Below are positions 55,453 through 64,000 of a DNA stretch of 64,000 nt, one piece after another. Below the pieces are notes generated by a model. It was not told where the DNA came from and made no database searches. It saw only the letters and a list, made by a program, of their open reading frames with translations. This DNA comes from Shewanella colwelliana ATCC 39565 (GTDB lineage Bacteria > Pseudomonadota > Gammaproteobacteria > Enterobacterales > Shewanellaceae), in contig NZ_JAEC01000013.1 of the NCBI RefSeq assembly GCF_000518705.1, forward strand, positions 107,558-171,557, given 5' to 3'. The position numbers and the translations under genes were made by a program. Positions within the stretch are counted from its first letter, which is position 1, and every line of letters starts with the position of its first letter.

Positions 55453-56649
55453 CTATTTTGTGGCAATAACCTCAGGGGTTACTGCCATCTTGCCCTCGAG
55501 TCTGCCCAGTAAACTTAGCCTCAATGCTTCCAATTTTTCTATTCGTTGCTGATAAGGCGCTAAGGATGGAATGCCGCTGCATAACATCATTTTTCCTAGC
55601 GGGTTGTAAGCAAAAAAAGCGACAGTGTCGAGTGATAATCCAGCTTGGCAGTGGTCCATGTTTACTTGGTTTTGTAGCATAAGGGCATAACGGTTTGCCA
55701 TGTCCTGAGGTTTTACCAGTGGGCTTATCAGCCAAGTTAACACTTGCTCAGTTACTGATAATGGCTTGCCGCTCTCATCGTTGAATAGGGTCGCATAGAT
55801 GCCATTAGCATAATTCCATTCGCCAAGCTTGGCGTTATCAAAAGAGGTGACTGCTGCCGGCAGGGGATGTTGCCAGCTTTTAGGTAATTCAGTCATAGGA
55901 TTATTGAGACGGATAGCGGCTTTAGACACGATAAGTTCACCCAGTTGCATCGTCGATTCGATGGCATAAGCGCTGCTCATTTTAGTGATAAGCTGGTAGG
56001 TGTTGGATGACACTGTTTGCCAGAACAGCATGTCAGTGTTAAGTAATTGCAGTATTTGATCGGCTTGCAGCTTGTCCCCTTGGTGATAGATATTGAGAAG
56101 GTATAATTTTTGCGCGATCAATATTTTTCGGAAGGGAATGTGATAAGCATAGACATTATAAGGCGTGCGATCATGCCAATTGCCCGTAGACAGCAATTGC
56201 TGGTAGCGTTCGATGAGCCACAAGTTGTCTGCTAACAGGGTTTCAAGGTTATCGTTTTGAGCGAGTTGAGCTTCACAGGCTAATAAGAAGTCTTCTTGCT
56301 TGAGGCAGTCTGACAGGGAGAATTGGAGGAGTTCAACGCCCACAGCTGTGACCGTATTCCCTCTCTCCATGGGAGACAGGCTTTGCAGTTGTTCTAGATG
56401 CTTCAACCCTTCCTCCATGGGGGATATATCTTTTACTACATTGAAGCCCAGTGAGAAAATATAGCCGTTGTTGTTGAGGTGCTGGGCTAGGGTACGCTCA
56501 CTTTCTGCGATTTGGGCGAGGTTGCGTTGTACTCGTTCTGACGGCGGTTGGTCATGCAGGTTGACTAGCACTAAAATGATGTAGAAGGTGAGGGGAATAG
56601 CGACTAGAGTCAATGAAATCCATTTCAGGGCGCGTAAAAAGTGACGCAT
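55453..56649 (-). CDS. Membrane-anchored protein of unknown function
   Basis: 398 residues. A single N-terminal transmembrane helix (about 10-32, SLTLVAIPLTFYIILVLVN) is followed by a large, mostly helical soluble part, probably periplasmic. I recognise no domain. Two Cys pairs (SDCLKQEDFLLACEA and the distant HCQAG / MLCSG) could form disulfides in the periplasm. No clear operon partner: it is convergent with pgpA, and recN lies 244 bp upstream on the same strand. Confidence 0.7.
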   Translation of the reverse strand: MRHFLRALKWISLTLVAIPLTFYIILVLVNLHDQPPSERVQRNLAQIAESERTLAQHLNNNGYIFSLGFNVVKDISPMEEGLKHLEQLQSLSPMERGNTVTAVGVELLQFSLSDCLKQEDFLLACEAQLAQNDNLETLLADNLWLIERYQQLLSTGNWHDRTPYNVYAYHIPFRKILIAQKLYLLNIYHQGDKLQADQILQLLNTDMLFWQTVSSNTYQLITKMSSAYAIESTMQLGELIVSKAAIRLNNPMTELPKSWQHPLPAAVTSFDNAKLGEWNYANGIYATLFNDESGKPLSVTEQVLTWLISPLVKPQDMANRYALMLQNQVNMDHCQAGLSLDTVAFFAYNPLGKMMLCSGIPSLAPYQQRIEKLEALRLSLLGRLEGKMAVTPEVIATK

Positions 56650-56796
56650 GATTTATTCCTTGATACTGATTGATATGAGTTTTTTATTTCGCTAAGTGAG
56701 TTTATCAGGTTTTCTCTTTAGAAGAAGGTTTGATAGCTTAGAGCATAAAGCTTAGAGCTGAGAGCTTGAAATTGGCGATGCTTGGCGGAAATACGA

Positions 56797-56826
56797 GCAA
56801 AGTGCCCATCTATAGATAGGCACTTT
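56797..56826. repeat. 30-bp near-perfect palindrome downstream of recN
   Basis: Two 15-bp arms that match at 14 positions, centred at 56811/56812, with CAAAGTGCC and GGCACTTTG as outer parts. No T run follows on either strand, so a terminator is uncertain; it may be a protein-binding site or a single copy of an interspersed repeat. Confidence 0.55.
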
Positions 56827-56893
56827 GAGCAAGGTTTATATCACCTTAGGTTGATTGTGCAGCGGCCTTTTTATGGGGCGACAATCAAATGTT

Positions 56894-58555
56894 TTAACCT
56901 TGCAGTAGCTCTTTGGCATTGGCTAGGGTGTTGGTGGTAATGGTGTCCCCGCCTAGTAATCTTGCTAGCTCTTCGATGCGCTGTGTTTTATCTAGTGGCA
57001 CCATAGAGGTCTCAGTTTGACCTGCCTTACTCTGTTTATTCACGAACATGTGCTGATGTCCGTTACCCGCCACTTGAGGTAGATGGGTCACACAGAATAC
57101 TTGAGTTGATTCGCCTAAAGAGCGCAGCATTTTACCCACAACAGCGGCTGTGGGTCCTGAGATCCCAACATCCACTTCATCAAAAATCAGTGTTGGGGTC
57201 GCCACTTTCTTCGCGGTGATCACTTGGATGCCTAAACCTATACGGGATAGCTCACCTCCCGAGGCAACCTTTGCGATAGCCTGCAGCGGTTGGCCTGGGT
57301 TAGTCGTCACCTGAAACTCAATGGTGTCACAGCCGTTGGGTGACATAATGGTTTCATTAAAGCGTACATCGATGACAAATTTACCCTTTGGCATACTTAG
57401 CTCATGAATCGACTGAGTCACCTGTTTGTCCAGTTCCTTGGCGTAACGACTGCGGCTTTGGCTTAGCTTCTTGGCGTTAGCCACAAAGCCTTGTTTACAG
57501 TTTTCAAGTTGCTGGGCTATCTCTTCAAGTTTCTCTTCATCGGAATCTAAGGTGCTTAGCTCAAGCCTTAAAGATTGATGGTGTTGATACAGCTGTTTGG
57601 CATTGACGTGATGCTTGCGGGCCAATTGCATTATTTTAGAGAGTCGTTGCTCTAAATAAGCAAAATGATCAGGGTCTAGTTCTAGCCCATCGAGATAACG
57701 CTGCAGCTCACTGCTGCTTTCTTGTACTTGGATTAAGGCGTCGTTGAGCATATTACCTATGGTCGTCAGCGCGGGATCATACCCTTCTAGCTCTTGCGCA
57801 TGGTCGATAGCCATATTTAGTACAGATTCAACCGCACCTTGTTCGTTGTCTTGCAGCAAAAAGAGCGTGTGCTGACAGGCTTGCACTAACGCTGTACCAT
57901 TAGCTAGCTTCTTGTGTTCGGATTCGATTTCTTCGAATTCGGTTTCACCTAAATCAAACTCGTTAAGTTCTTCGACTTGATATTGCAGCAGTTGTTTACG
58001 AGCGATGCGCTCGTGCTGTGACTGTTGTAATAGCTGCAGTTCTTTCTCAACCAACTTATAGCGCTGATAGCTTGCGCTTACGCTATCAAGTAGCATCTTA
58101 TGGTTAGCATAGCTGTCGAGCAGAGTGAGCTGATGCTCACTTTTTAACATAGCGTGGTGAGCATGTTGCCCGTGGATGCCTATCAGTAATTGGCCTAGTG
58201 TGCGCATCTGATTTAGCGGAACCGGATTGCCGTTTATGTAAGCGCGTGAGCGACCGTCACTGCCAATGGTGCGTCGTAAAATACACTCGTCATCCAGCTC
58301 AAGGTCATTATCTTCTAACCAGCGCTTGGCTAAGGGAATATCAGTTAACGCGAAACGTGCACTAACCTCAGCTTTACTTGCCCCAGGTCTGACGGTATTA
58401 GCATCGGCGCGATTACCGAGGCAAAGGCCTAATGCATCGATGGCAATGGACTTACCAGCGCCTGTTTCACCAGTAATACTGGTCATGCCGGTTTTAAAAT
58501 CGAGTTCTAGAAAGCGGACAATGGCAAAGTTATTGATGCTGAGCTGACAAAGCAT
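56894..58555 (-). CDS. recN: DNA repair protein RecN
   Basis: SMC-like ATPase for double-strand break repair, cohesin-like. 553 residues. N-terminal Walker A GETGAGKSIAIDAL after MLCQLSINNFAIVRFLELDF; central coiled coil (about 160-360). The C-terminal signature is GGELSRIGLGIQV followed by the Walker B LIFDEVDVGISG. Two LexA-type boxes lie directly upstream, so it is a core SOS gene. Confidence 0.97.
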   Translation of the reverse strand: MLCQLSINNFAIVRFLELDFKTGMTSITGETGAGKSIAIDALGLCLGNRADANTVRPGASKAEVSARFALTDIPLAKRWLEDNDLELDDECILRRTIGSDGRSRAYINGNPVPLNQMRTLGQLLIGIHGQHAHHAMLKSEHQLTLLDSYANHKMLLDSVSASYQRYKLVEKELQLLQQSQHERIARKQLLQYQVEELNEFDLGETEFEEIESEHKKLANGTALVQACQHTLFLLQDNEQGAVESVLNMAIDHAQELEGYDPALTTIGNMLNDALIQVQESSSELQRYLDGLELDPDHFAYLEQRLSKIMQLARKHHVNAKQLYQHHQSLRLELSTLDSDEEKLEEIAQQLENCKQGFVANAKKLSQSRSRYAKELDKQVTQSIHELSMPKGKFVIDVRFNETIMSPNGCDTIEFQVTTNPGQPLQAIAKVASGGELSRIGLGIQVITAKKVATPTLIFDEVDVGISGPTAAVVGKMLRSLGESTQVFCVTHLPQVAGNGHQHMFVNKQSKAGQTETSMVPLDKTQRIEELARLLGGDTITTNTLANAKELLQG

Positions 58556-58575
58556 GATGACATCCTTTTACAAAG

Positions 58576-58595
58576 TACTGTATTAATGCACAGTA
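58576..58595 (-). promoter_or_regulatory. LexA (SOS) box 1 of recN
   Basis: TACTGTATTAATGCACAGTA: the canonical CTGT-N8-ACAG at 58578-58593 with matching outer TA, 21 bp before the recN ATG. Confidence 0.88.
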
Positions 58596-58597
58596 TA

Positions 58598-58617
58598 TAC
58601 TGATTTTTTATACAGTA
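58598..58617 (-). promoter_or_regulatory. LexA (SOS) box 2 of recN
   Basis: On the plus strand TACTGA-N8-ACAGTA (core 58600-58615), one mismatch from CTGT-N8-ACAG. It is 22 bp from box 1, centre to centre, i.e. about two helical turns, as in other recN promoters with tandem operators. Confidence 0.75.
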
Positions 58618-58864
58618 AATACCTGTTTGCTTTTTGTGCGTTATTTTTAATCTACAGAGGCTGACGGCTGTTGCTGTATATTCAATTTATTGGCTGAATT
58701 TTAATAATATTTTATTAAAATTCAATTATATAAATAGCTTAATTATCTTCAACTACTAATCATTATAGTTAGTTTATCGGTTGCAGGCGTTCCCTTTTAA
58801 CGTTTGCATCTGTAGGGGGCATAAGTTTTATGGTCTCTTGAGCTGATGTTTCCTAGTGGAAGGA
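58618..58864. other. A/T-rich spacer upstream of recN without a gene
   Basis: About 250 bp between the LexA boxes and the end of the AEC transporter gene. A/T-rich with TTTAATAATATTTTATTAAA-like tracts. No open frame or repeat I would support. Confidence 0.5.
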
Positions 58865-59809
58865 CTAGAGTATATGGTCGAGTAGCGGCAGGACTGCGAA
58901 ACTTAATACAATACCTAGGCTGATGGTTTGCGCGCTCACTATTGCGTTAACGTTAAATCGCTGCGCCAACAGATAGACGCTTGCAGCCGTAGGCAGCGCA
59001 GCCAGTATCACTCCTATTTTTAGTAGATCACCGTCGATGCCAAAGAGAATTAGCAACCAGTAAGCCACTAGTGGCTGTATCACTAATTTGAGTAAGTTTA
59101 GGGTTGCGAGTTCTGCTGAAGTCGACATTTTACTTTGGGCGTTACGCCCTTGCTGTTGATTGGCTTGACATAACACCATGCCAATGGCAAACAGTGCACA
59201 GGGGCTGGAGGTGAGTCCAAACTGACGGATGACACCGCTAACGGGCGGCCAAAGGGTGATCTGTAATGCGGAAATGACGACCCCAATTGCACTGCCAATA
59301 ATGATTGGGTTTTGCATTAATGCCAGTGTCACGGTTTTAAAGGCGTTATCGGTTTGCCCCTGATACAGGGCGAGCTGAGCCAGCACCATGGCAAACACGG
59401 TGACAGAGAGCAGGCTGGCAATGGCTGCGGCGGCAAGCGCGAGTTGATTATTGGGGTAGAGCATCATCATTAATGGGATGCCAATAAATGAGGTGTTGCC
59501 AAAGGTGGTATTGAGTGCACGTATTGCAGCCAATGCTGGTTTTTTATCTCGCCACAGCGATACCCAAGTGGTGAACAGATACACTAGCGTCATGGCGATG
59601 CTATAGCCTGCGATAAACCCCCAATTCCTGATCTGTTCGATAGGGGTTTCGGCGAGAACAATTAGCATGATGGCGGGGAAGGCAATAAAGTAGACATATT
59701 GGTTAAGCACATTGTCGCTGCCAGCTGGTAAAATTCGCCATTTTTGCACTATAAAGCCAGCGAGCATGATGCCAAAAACTGTCAAGAGTGGAGAGAGTAT
59801 TGGCAACAT
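58865..59809 (-). CDS. AEC (auxin efflux carrier) family transporter
   Basis: 314 residues, about ten transmembrane helices in the inverted-repeat arrangement of the family. The first helix is LLTVFGIMLAGFIVQKWRI, followed by the half-conserved TTFGNTSFIGIPLMMMLYP segment with the family's Asn/Pro. A central hydrophilic loop (about 215-225) separates the halves. Bacterial members carry malonate, malate or other organic acids. The substrate here is unknown. Confidence 0.9.
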   Translation of the reverse strand: MLPILSPLLTVFGIMLAGFIVQKWRILPAGSDNVLNQYVYFIAFPAIMLIVLAETPIEQIRNWGFIAGYSIAMTLVYLFTTWVSLWRDKKPALAAIRALNTTFGNTSFIGIPLMMMLYPNNQLALAAAAIASLLSVTVFAMVLAQLALYQGQTDNAFKTVTLALMQNPIIIGSAIGVVISALQITLWPPVSGVIRQFGLTSSPCALFAIGMVLCQANQQQGRNAQSKMSTSAELATLNLLKLVIQPLVAYWLLILFGIDGDLLKIGVILAALPTAASVYLLAQRFNVNAIVSAQTISLGIVLSFAVLPLLDHIL

Positions 59810-59897
59810 GGGGCTATTGACCTGTGAGTTTAGCGAGTTGCTAAGGTATCACAGCTTGATGGCCTAACCGTATAGCGCAAAAGTCTAATAGCGTAAC

Positions 59898-59931
59898 CAA
59901 AAAAAAACGCCACAATATTTGTGACGTTTCA
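59898..59931 (-). terminator. Terminator of the barA-yjaG-DUF3319 group
   Basis: Minus strand: AAACGTCAC AAATATT GTGGCGTT followed by TTTTTTTT; one mismatch in the stem. Confidence 0.8.
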
Positions 59932-59941
59932 TTATTGGAGC

Positions 59942-60178
59942 CTACTCGCGTCGCTTGTTTGGGACAGGATTACGGCTATGGGTTGCTTGAGGCGCACGCT
60001 CTTCCTGATAGGCGGCTTTTGGAGGGGGCAATACCCCCAACTCTTGATGAAAGTTAATCTGTCGTCTTAGCTCAAACAGGGAGCCAACTCGACGCTGGTC
60101 TCCAATGGTTAATGTCCAAGAATCGGTTAACCCATCACTGTTGGTCAATATGTAGCCTTGGTAAATGAGCTTTTTCAT
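59942..60178 (-). CDS. Small DUF3319-like protein
   Basis: 78 residues from ATG 60178; the open frame runs into yjaG but that part is out-of-frame overlap. It begins MKKLIYQGYILTNSDG, with SWTLTIGDQRRVGSLFELRR after, a pattern I associate with DUF3319 proteins of Vibrio and Shewanella. The basic C-terminal tail (RNPVPNKRRE) is probably disordered. It starts 7 bp after yjaG, so the pair should be co-transcribed. Function unknown. Confidence 0.65.
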   Translation of the reverse strand: MKKLIYQGYILTNSDGLTDSWTLTIGDQRRVGSLFELRRQINFHQELGVLPPPKAAYQEERAPQATHSRNPVPNKRRE

Positions 60179-60185
60179 CTGCAGA

Positions 60186-60785
60186 TCAGTTGGTCGCAAT
60201 CCCGATGTTGGAGATACCTGACTCAATAATCTCTTTGCGCAAGGTTTTGACAAAATCTGCGGTGATTTTTGGGTTTTCTTCAATAATATCCAGCAGAGAA
60301 GATTGCAGTGCTTTTTCCTCAAGCATCACTTCATGATTAAAGACAAAGTCGTCTAAGGCGTCCTCATCAATATCCTCGTCCAGTGTGGCTTCTATATAGT
60401 TTGCTACGGTGCTCGATGATAGCTTACTGATATTGGTGATGTCGTCTTCAACTTTACTTTGCATTGCACTGAGCAGTGAGATCAATGCGACGGCCGCGTC
60501 CATAGCAGGATAGACACCGTAAACATCGAAGTCAGCAGGTTCAGGCGTAACGGCGTCTATACGCTCTAGATAGATATCGATATTAAGTTTTAACTTATTG
60601 TCATACATCGATTGCCAAAGCAGATTTAGGGCGGTGTCGAGTACTTTGGGGTCGCCAAACTCACAGACTTCACTGAAAAGTTGGTAGTTGGGATACATGC
60701 GCTGACAAAGCGCGATAGCAAACAATTTCTTCTGTTCAAGCTCTAATGCTTTTAGTCGTTTGAAGAACCCTGGTTTATTGCTCAT
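60186..60785 (-). CDS. YjaG family (DUF416) protein
   Basis: 199 residues. The opening FFKRLKALELEQKKLFAIALCQRMYPNY matches the DUF416/YjaG N-terminus; the rest is a helical domain with acidic loops. Function unknown in the family. Its ATG lies inside the last codons of barA (11-bp overlap), suggesting translational coupling to the kinase gene, so the IS insertion in barA may also affect its expression. Confidence 0.88.
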   Translation of the reverse strand: MSNKPGFFKRLKALELEQKKLFAIALCQRMYPNYQLFSEVCEFGDPKVLDTALNLLWQSMYDNKLKLNIDIYLERIDAVTPEPADFDVYGVYPAMDAAVALISLLSAMQSKVEDDITNISKLSSSTVANYIEATLDEDIDEDALDDFVFNHEVMLEEKALQSSLLDIIEENPKITADFVKTLRKEIIESGISNIGIATN

Positions 60786-63290
60786 CGATCACATCCATAG
60801 ATAGCTGGGATATTACTTGGTTAGCGGCAGATTCTACCTTAGAAAGTTCATCAAGTAACTCTAGTATTTCCGGTTCTACCTCTTCAACATCGTCATTTTT
60901 CTTCAGAGATAGCTCAATTTCTCGGCATAAGCGTTGGACGGTCGGCACACCGCAGTAACAACTAGCACCATGCAGTTTGTGTATATGGGTCAGCATGGCG
61001 CTGCTGTCCAGGGCATCGAGCGCTTGCGTAATGTTGTCACGTGTTTCAGGCATAGAGTTAACCAACATCTGTAACATCTCTAATGCCAAGCTGGCCTTCT
61101 GATTTGCTTGGGTCAGACAAAGCTCCCAATTGAGGGTGTGTTGGTCAAAGTGGGTAAACTTGGGACGAGTTTTCCAACGACTGATCACACTCTTTAACGC
61201 GGCCTCATCGATAGGTTTAGGAAGGTACCCATCCATGCCACTTTGGTTGATGCGTTCACGCTCTTCGGCAATGGCATGGGCCGTTACTGCGATAATGGGC
61301 GTATTACGGTTAAGTGAGTGTTCACGTATCTGTTTGGTCGCGCTAAATCCATCTGTGCCCGGCATCTGAATATCCATAAAGATAAGGTCGAAACTTTTCG
61401 CTTTAGCGATATCGACGGCGCTTTGGCCATTATCTGCAATGGTGACTTGGGTGACAAGCTCACGAAGCAGCGTGTCAATCAGTTTAAGGTTGGCTGGGTT
61501 GTCGTCAACTGCGAGCACATTAAGCGGCTCTCTACTGAGATTTTCTTTGGTCGTGTCACTGAAGGGGAGAGCCTCAAACTGGGCGCGATGAGGGTTAATC
61601 AGGGTAACCGCCAGCGCCCTCTCTCCGACTGGTGCTTGCATCACCTTGTCAGCTGCCGATTGCAGGGTATTCATCTTTGCCGCGCTATCATTACTGCTGC
61701 AGATATAGAGCAGGTAATCACTCATTTCCTTGATAGTGTTCACTGTCTCAAGCAATTTTGGACTCCGATCTAGCTCATGACAACTGACGATAGCGTAATC
61801 AAAGTGGCCATTTCGATGCTGCATAAGCTCATTGAGTTCAGGTGTGCTGGCCACGGTAACGACACGCATCTGCCAATGTTCAAGTAAAGTTTTATAAACT
61901 TTTCTAGAAAGGGGTCTTGGCTCAAATAAGACAATCGACTTGCGGTAGAGTTTGTCAATTTCTAGTGGCTGGCTAATGGGATACTGGCTGAGTTTTAATG
62001 GTAGGGTAAACCAGAATGTCGACCCTTTGTTTGGTGCAGAAATGCAGCCAATCTGACCGCCCATACGGTTGATTAAACGCTTAGTGATAATCAGTCCAAG
62101 TCCTGTACCGCCAAATCGACGTGAGATGGAGGAATCCGCTTGGCCAAACGCTTGAAAGAGCTGACTCTGCTGATGCTTGTCGATGCCAATACCTGTGTCG
62201 GTTATCTCACAGCGAATATTGATAGTGTCGTTATCATCGTCGATAAGGCGCATTTTTAAGTGGACGCTGCCGCTATCGGTAAATTTAATTGCATTACCTA
62301 CTAGGTTTGTCACGACTTGACTGACCCGTAACGCATCGCCAGAAACGTTATCGTTGATAGCGGGTTCGATGTCGACAACCAACTCAAGTTCTTTTTCTTT
62401 GGCGCTATTTGCTAACAGAGAGAAGGTGTCGTCAATCACTTCGCGCAGCGCAAATGGCATATTTTCCAAAACCATTTTACCGGCTTCGAGTTTTGAAAAG
62501 TCGAGAATATCGTTAATGATACCTAGTAAGTTAGTGGCGCTCTTTTCAATGGTACGAATGTAATCTTGTTGGCTAGTATGCAGTGGCGTTTTCAGTAATT
62601 GTTTGGCAAAGCCAATCACACCATTTAGCGGCGTACGCAACTCATGTGACATATTAGCTAAGAATTCTGACTTAATTCGGCTCGCTTCTAACGCCCGTTT
62701 TTTGGCCAGATCAAGTTCAACGTTTTGTATCTCAATCTGCTCCAGTGTTTCACGAAGATCGACAGTGGCTTGGTCGATATTTTGTTGCATCTCTTCATGG
62801 TAGTCCGACAGTGAGCTTGCCATGGCGTTGATTCCGCGTTTAAGTAGATCTAGCTCACCAATCAAATTACCATCGACACGAGTGGTCAATTTACCCTCAC
62901 GTATTTTTGCCACCACCCGCACCATCTCTGTGATTGGATGGGTCACATTTTTCACCAACCTAAAGGTAAATAAGAGGTTTAGCTGCACACCGATTAAAAC
63001 GATAATAAAAGCCGCAACGGCAGCTCGGTGCTGCTCAAGCAGTGCGTTTTCTTTGTTAATCAGCACCGCAATATAGCCGAGTTTTTTACCTTCGTTTGCT
63101 TGTGCCGTACCGATATTATTCTGCGGCGTTACCACTAACTCTCGCTCACTGGAATAGATGGGGCTGCGCATAATAAGGCTGTCACCAAACTGTTCTAAAT
63201 CCGTACCTTCGAGGGATTCTATCGGATTGTTGTAGCGCATGAACTCATGGCTTTTATAGTGATGTGAGGTGACGATGACCCGATTATTAG
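60775..63290 (-). pseudogene. barA: Hybrid sensor kinase BarA (GacS), 5' end removed by an IS5-type insertion
   Basis: About 837 residues remain, from NNRVIVTSHHYKS in the periplasmic sensor domain to the stop. Then come one transmembrane helix, a HAMP domain, the H-box NMSHELRTPL (His codon 62644-62646), the ATPase domain GGTGLGLI, a degenerate receiver and an active receiver with Asp in FMDIQMPG (61372-61374). The Hpt domain with HKLHGASC (His codon 60970-60972) ends it. The first 110 or so residues, with the first membrane helix, are missing and must lie beyond the element. The frame stays open into the element for 117 codons, but those are antisense of the transposon. BarA/UvrY controls CsrB/C RNAs. 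Confidence 0.9.
63287..63290. repeat. Target site duplication of the IS5 element (left copy)
   Basis: TTAG directly before the element, fitting the YTAR target of IS5-family elements. The right copy is outside the window. Confidence 0.75.
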
Positions 63291-64000
63291 GGAAGATGCG
63301 AATAAGTCCCTGATGTGAGATCATAGCTACATAGTAAATCACAGCCATTACCTCCCATGAGCCAACAGTTAACTTTTGCCGATAGTGAGTTTTCCAGCAA
63401 GCGCCGCCAGACCCGTAAAGAGATTTTCTTATCTCGGATGGACAACCTGTTACCATGGACTCAACTGCTGGAAGTGATTGAGCCCTTTTATCCAAAAGCG
63501 GGCAATGGTCGTCGTCCGTATCCACTGGAAACGATGTTCCGCATTCACTGTATGCAGCAATGGTACAGTCTGAGTGATGAGGCGATGGAAGATGCGCTTT
63601 ACGAGATTGCTTCGATGCGTCAGTTTGCACAACTGTCACTGGATAAAGCCATTCCTGACCGCACTACCATTATGAATTTCAGGCACTTGCTGGAAAAACA
63701 CAAACTCACTCGTAAGTTATTCCAAACGGTCAATCAATGGCTGTCGGATTGCGGTGTGATGATGACGCAAGGAACATTGGTAGATGCAACGATTATTCAA
63801 GCACCCAGCTCCACTAAAAATAAAAAGAATGAACGTGACCCGGACATGCATCAGACTAAAAAAGGCAATGAATGGCACTTCGGTATGAAAGCTCACATTG
63901 GCGTGGATGCAAAGAGTGGCCTCACTCATACGCTGGTGACAACCGCCGCCAATGAACATGACTTGAACCAGTTGAAAAATCTGTTGCATGGCGACGAGGG
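63291..64000 (+). mobile_element. IS5-family insertion sequence, left part
   Basis: Starts with GGAAGATGCGAATAAGTCCC, which differs at few positions from the left terminal inverted repeat of E. coli IS5 (GGAAGGTGCGAACAAG). The similarity continues through TGATGTGAGATCAT before the transposase ATG. It is inserted in barA in the opposite direction. The right end is off the window. Confidence 0.92.
63357..64000 (+). CDS. IS5-family transposase (partial, runs off the window)
   Basis: 214 codons visible from ATG 63357, with no stop before the right edge. It begins [20 protein letters not shown], nearly identical to the InsH transposase of E. coli IS5. [20 protein letters not shown] and [14 protein letters not shown] belong to the N-terminal DNA-binding part. 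The first catalytic Asp is in GTLVDATII, and the [17 protein letters not shown] segment follows; the remaining Asp and Glu of the DDE triad are beyond the edge. No frameshift or stop is seen, so the copy looks intact and recent. Confidence 0.95.
   Translation, partial: MSQQLTFADSEFSSKRRQTRKEIFLSRMDNLLPWTQLLEVIEPFYPKAGNGRRPYPLETMFRIHCMQQWYSLSDEAMEDALYEIASMRQFAQLSLDKAIPDRTTIMNFRHLLEKHKLTRKLFQTVNQWLSDCGVMMTQGTLVDATIIQAPSSTKNKKNERDPDMHQTKKGNEWHFGMKAHIGVDAKSGLTHTLVTTAANEHDLNQLKNLLHGDE

Noticed and set aside
63291..63639. Extended N-terminus of BarA as an open frame up to 63639
   Set aside because: These 117 codons are the antisense of the IS5 leader and transposase; BarA similarity begins only at 63288.
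1..64000. CRISPR arrays, prophage, integrons, tRNA or rRNA genes
   Set aside because: No regularly spaced repeats, no phage structural genes or integrase, no attC-like arrays and no tRNA cloverleaf or rRNA sequence were seen.

Overview
The window reads as chromosome of a marine gammaproteobacterium, almost certainly Shewanella: the order rdgC, porin, phoB, phoR, pstS, the set gcvA, DUF423, rlmM, the order nrdR-ribD-ribE-ribBA-ribH-nusB-thiL-pgpA, a RibBX-type RibBA, PomAB sodium stators and several Shewanella/Vibrio DUF families all fit. By eye the G+C is in the mid 40s. No tRNA, rRNA, CRISPR array or prophage was seen. Species was not determined.

Layout. 1-6860: end of a MATE pump, a TonB-domain periplasmic protein, nadK, heat-shock grpE and the isoprenoid operon xseB-ispA-dxs. 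6861-19250: flagellar stator pomAB behind a FliA-type promoter, thiI, gcvA with an alpha/beta hydrolase, DUF423 and rlmM, NAD-type isocitrate dehydrogenase, an S9 peptidase and an isoprenylcysteine-methyltransferase-like protein. 19280-26100 (mostly minus strand): DUF3192, xni, ppnN, a diguanylate cyclase and a TPR protein with a dead GGDEF-like tail. 26700-30560: a short polyamine or amine catabolic cluster (bicupin, aldehyde dehydrogenase, PuuB-like oxidase). 30650-36250: rdgC, a porin, phoB-phoR and a stand-alone pstS with a four-unit Pho box. 36720-38930: a WYL regulator directly followed by a divergent second FtsZ. 39320-47500: esterase, collagenase-like M9 peptidase, M1 aminopeptidase, a frameshifted ettA and a DUF3943 protein. 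47750-55360: glyA and the nrdR/riboflavin/nusB/thiL/pgpA cluster. 55450-64000: a membrane-anchored unknown, SOS-controlled recN, an AEC transporter, and barA-yjaG-DUF3319, with barA broken by an IS5-type element that runs off the right edge.

The strongest new signal is a family of four structured small RNAs on the minus strand (three in tandem at 43042-43745, one at 38996-39146). Each has a sigma-E-type promoter (GAACTA-N16-TCTGA or TCATA) and a C/U-rich single-stranded stretch containing UUCAUCAU. Each also has a hairpin whose stem covaries while its loop keeps CUAGCGC, and a U-tailed terminator. The single-stranded stretch is complementary for 9 to 12 nt to the start-codon region of the porin mRNA in this same window. 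This looks like an envelope-stress circuit analogous to MicA/RybB.

Other points of note: the WYL-FtsZ2 pair, the IS5-disrupted BarA kinase, the ettA frameshift at an A7 run, the degenerate GTP cyclohydrolase half of RibBA, and well-formed sigma-32, FliA, Pho and LexA sites.
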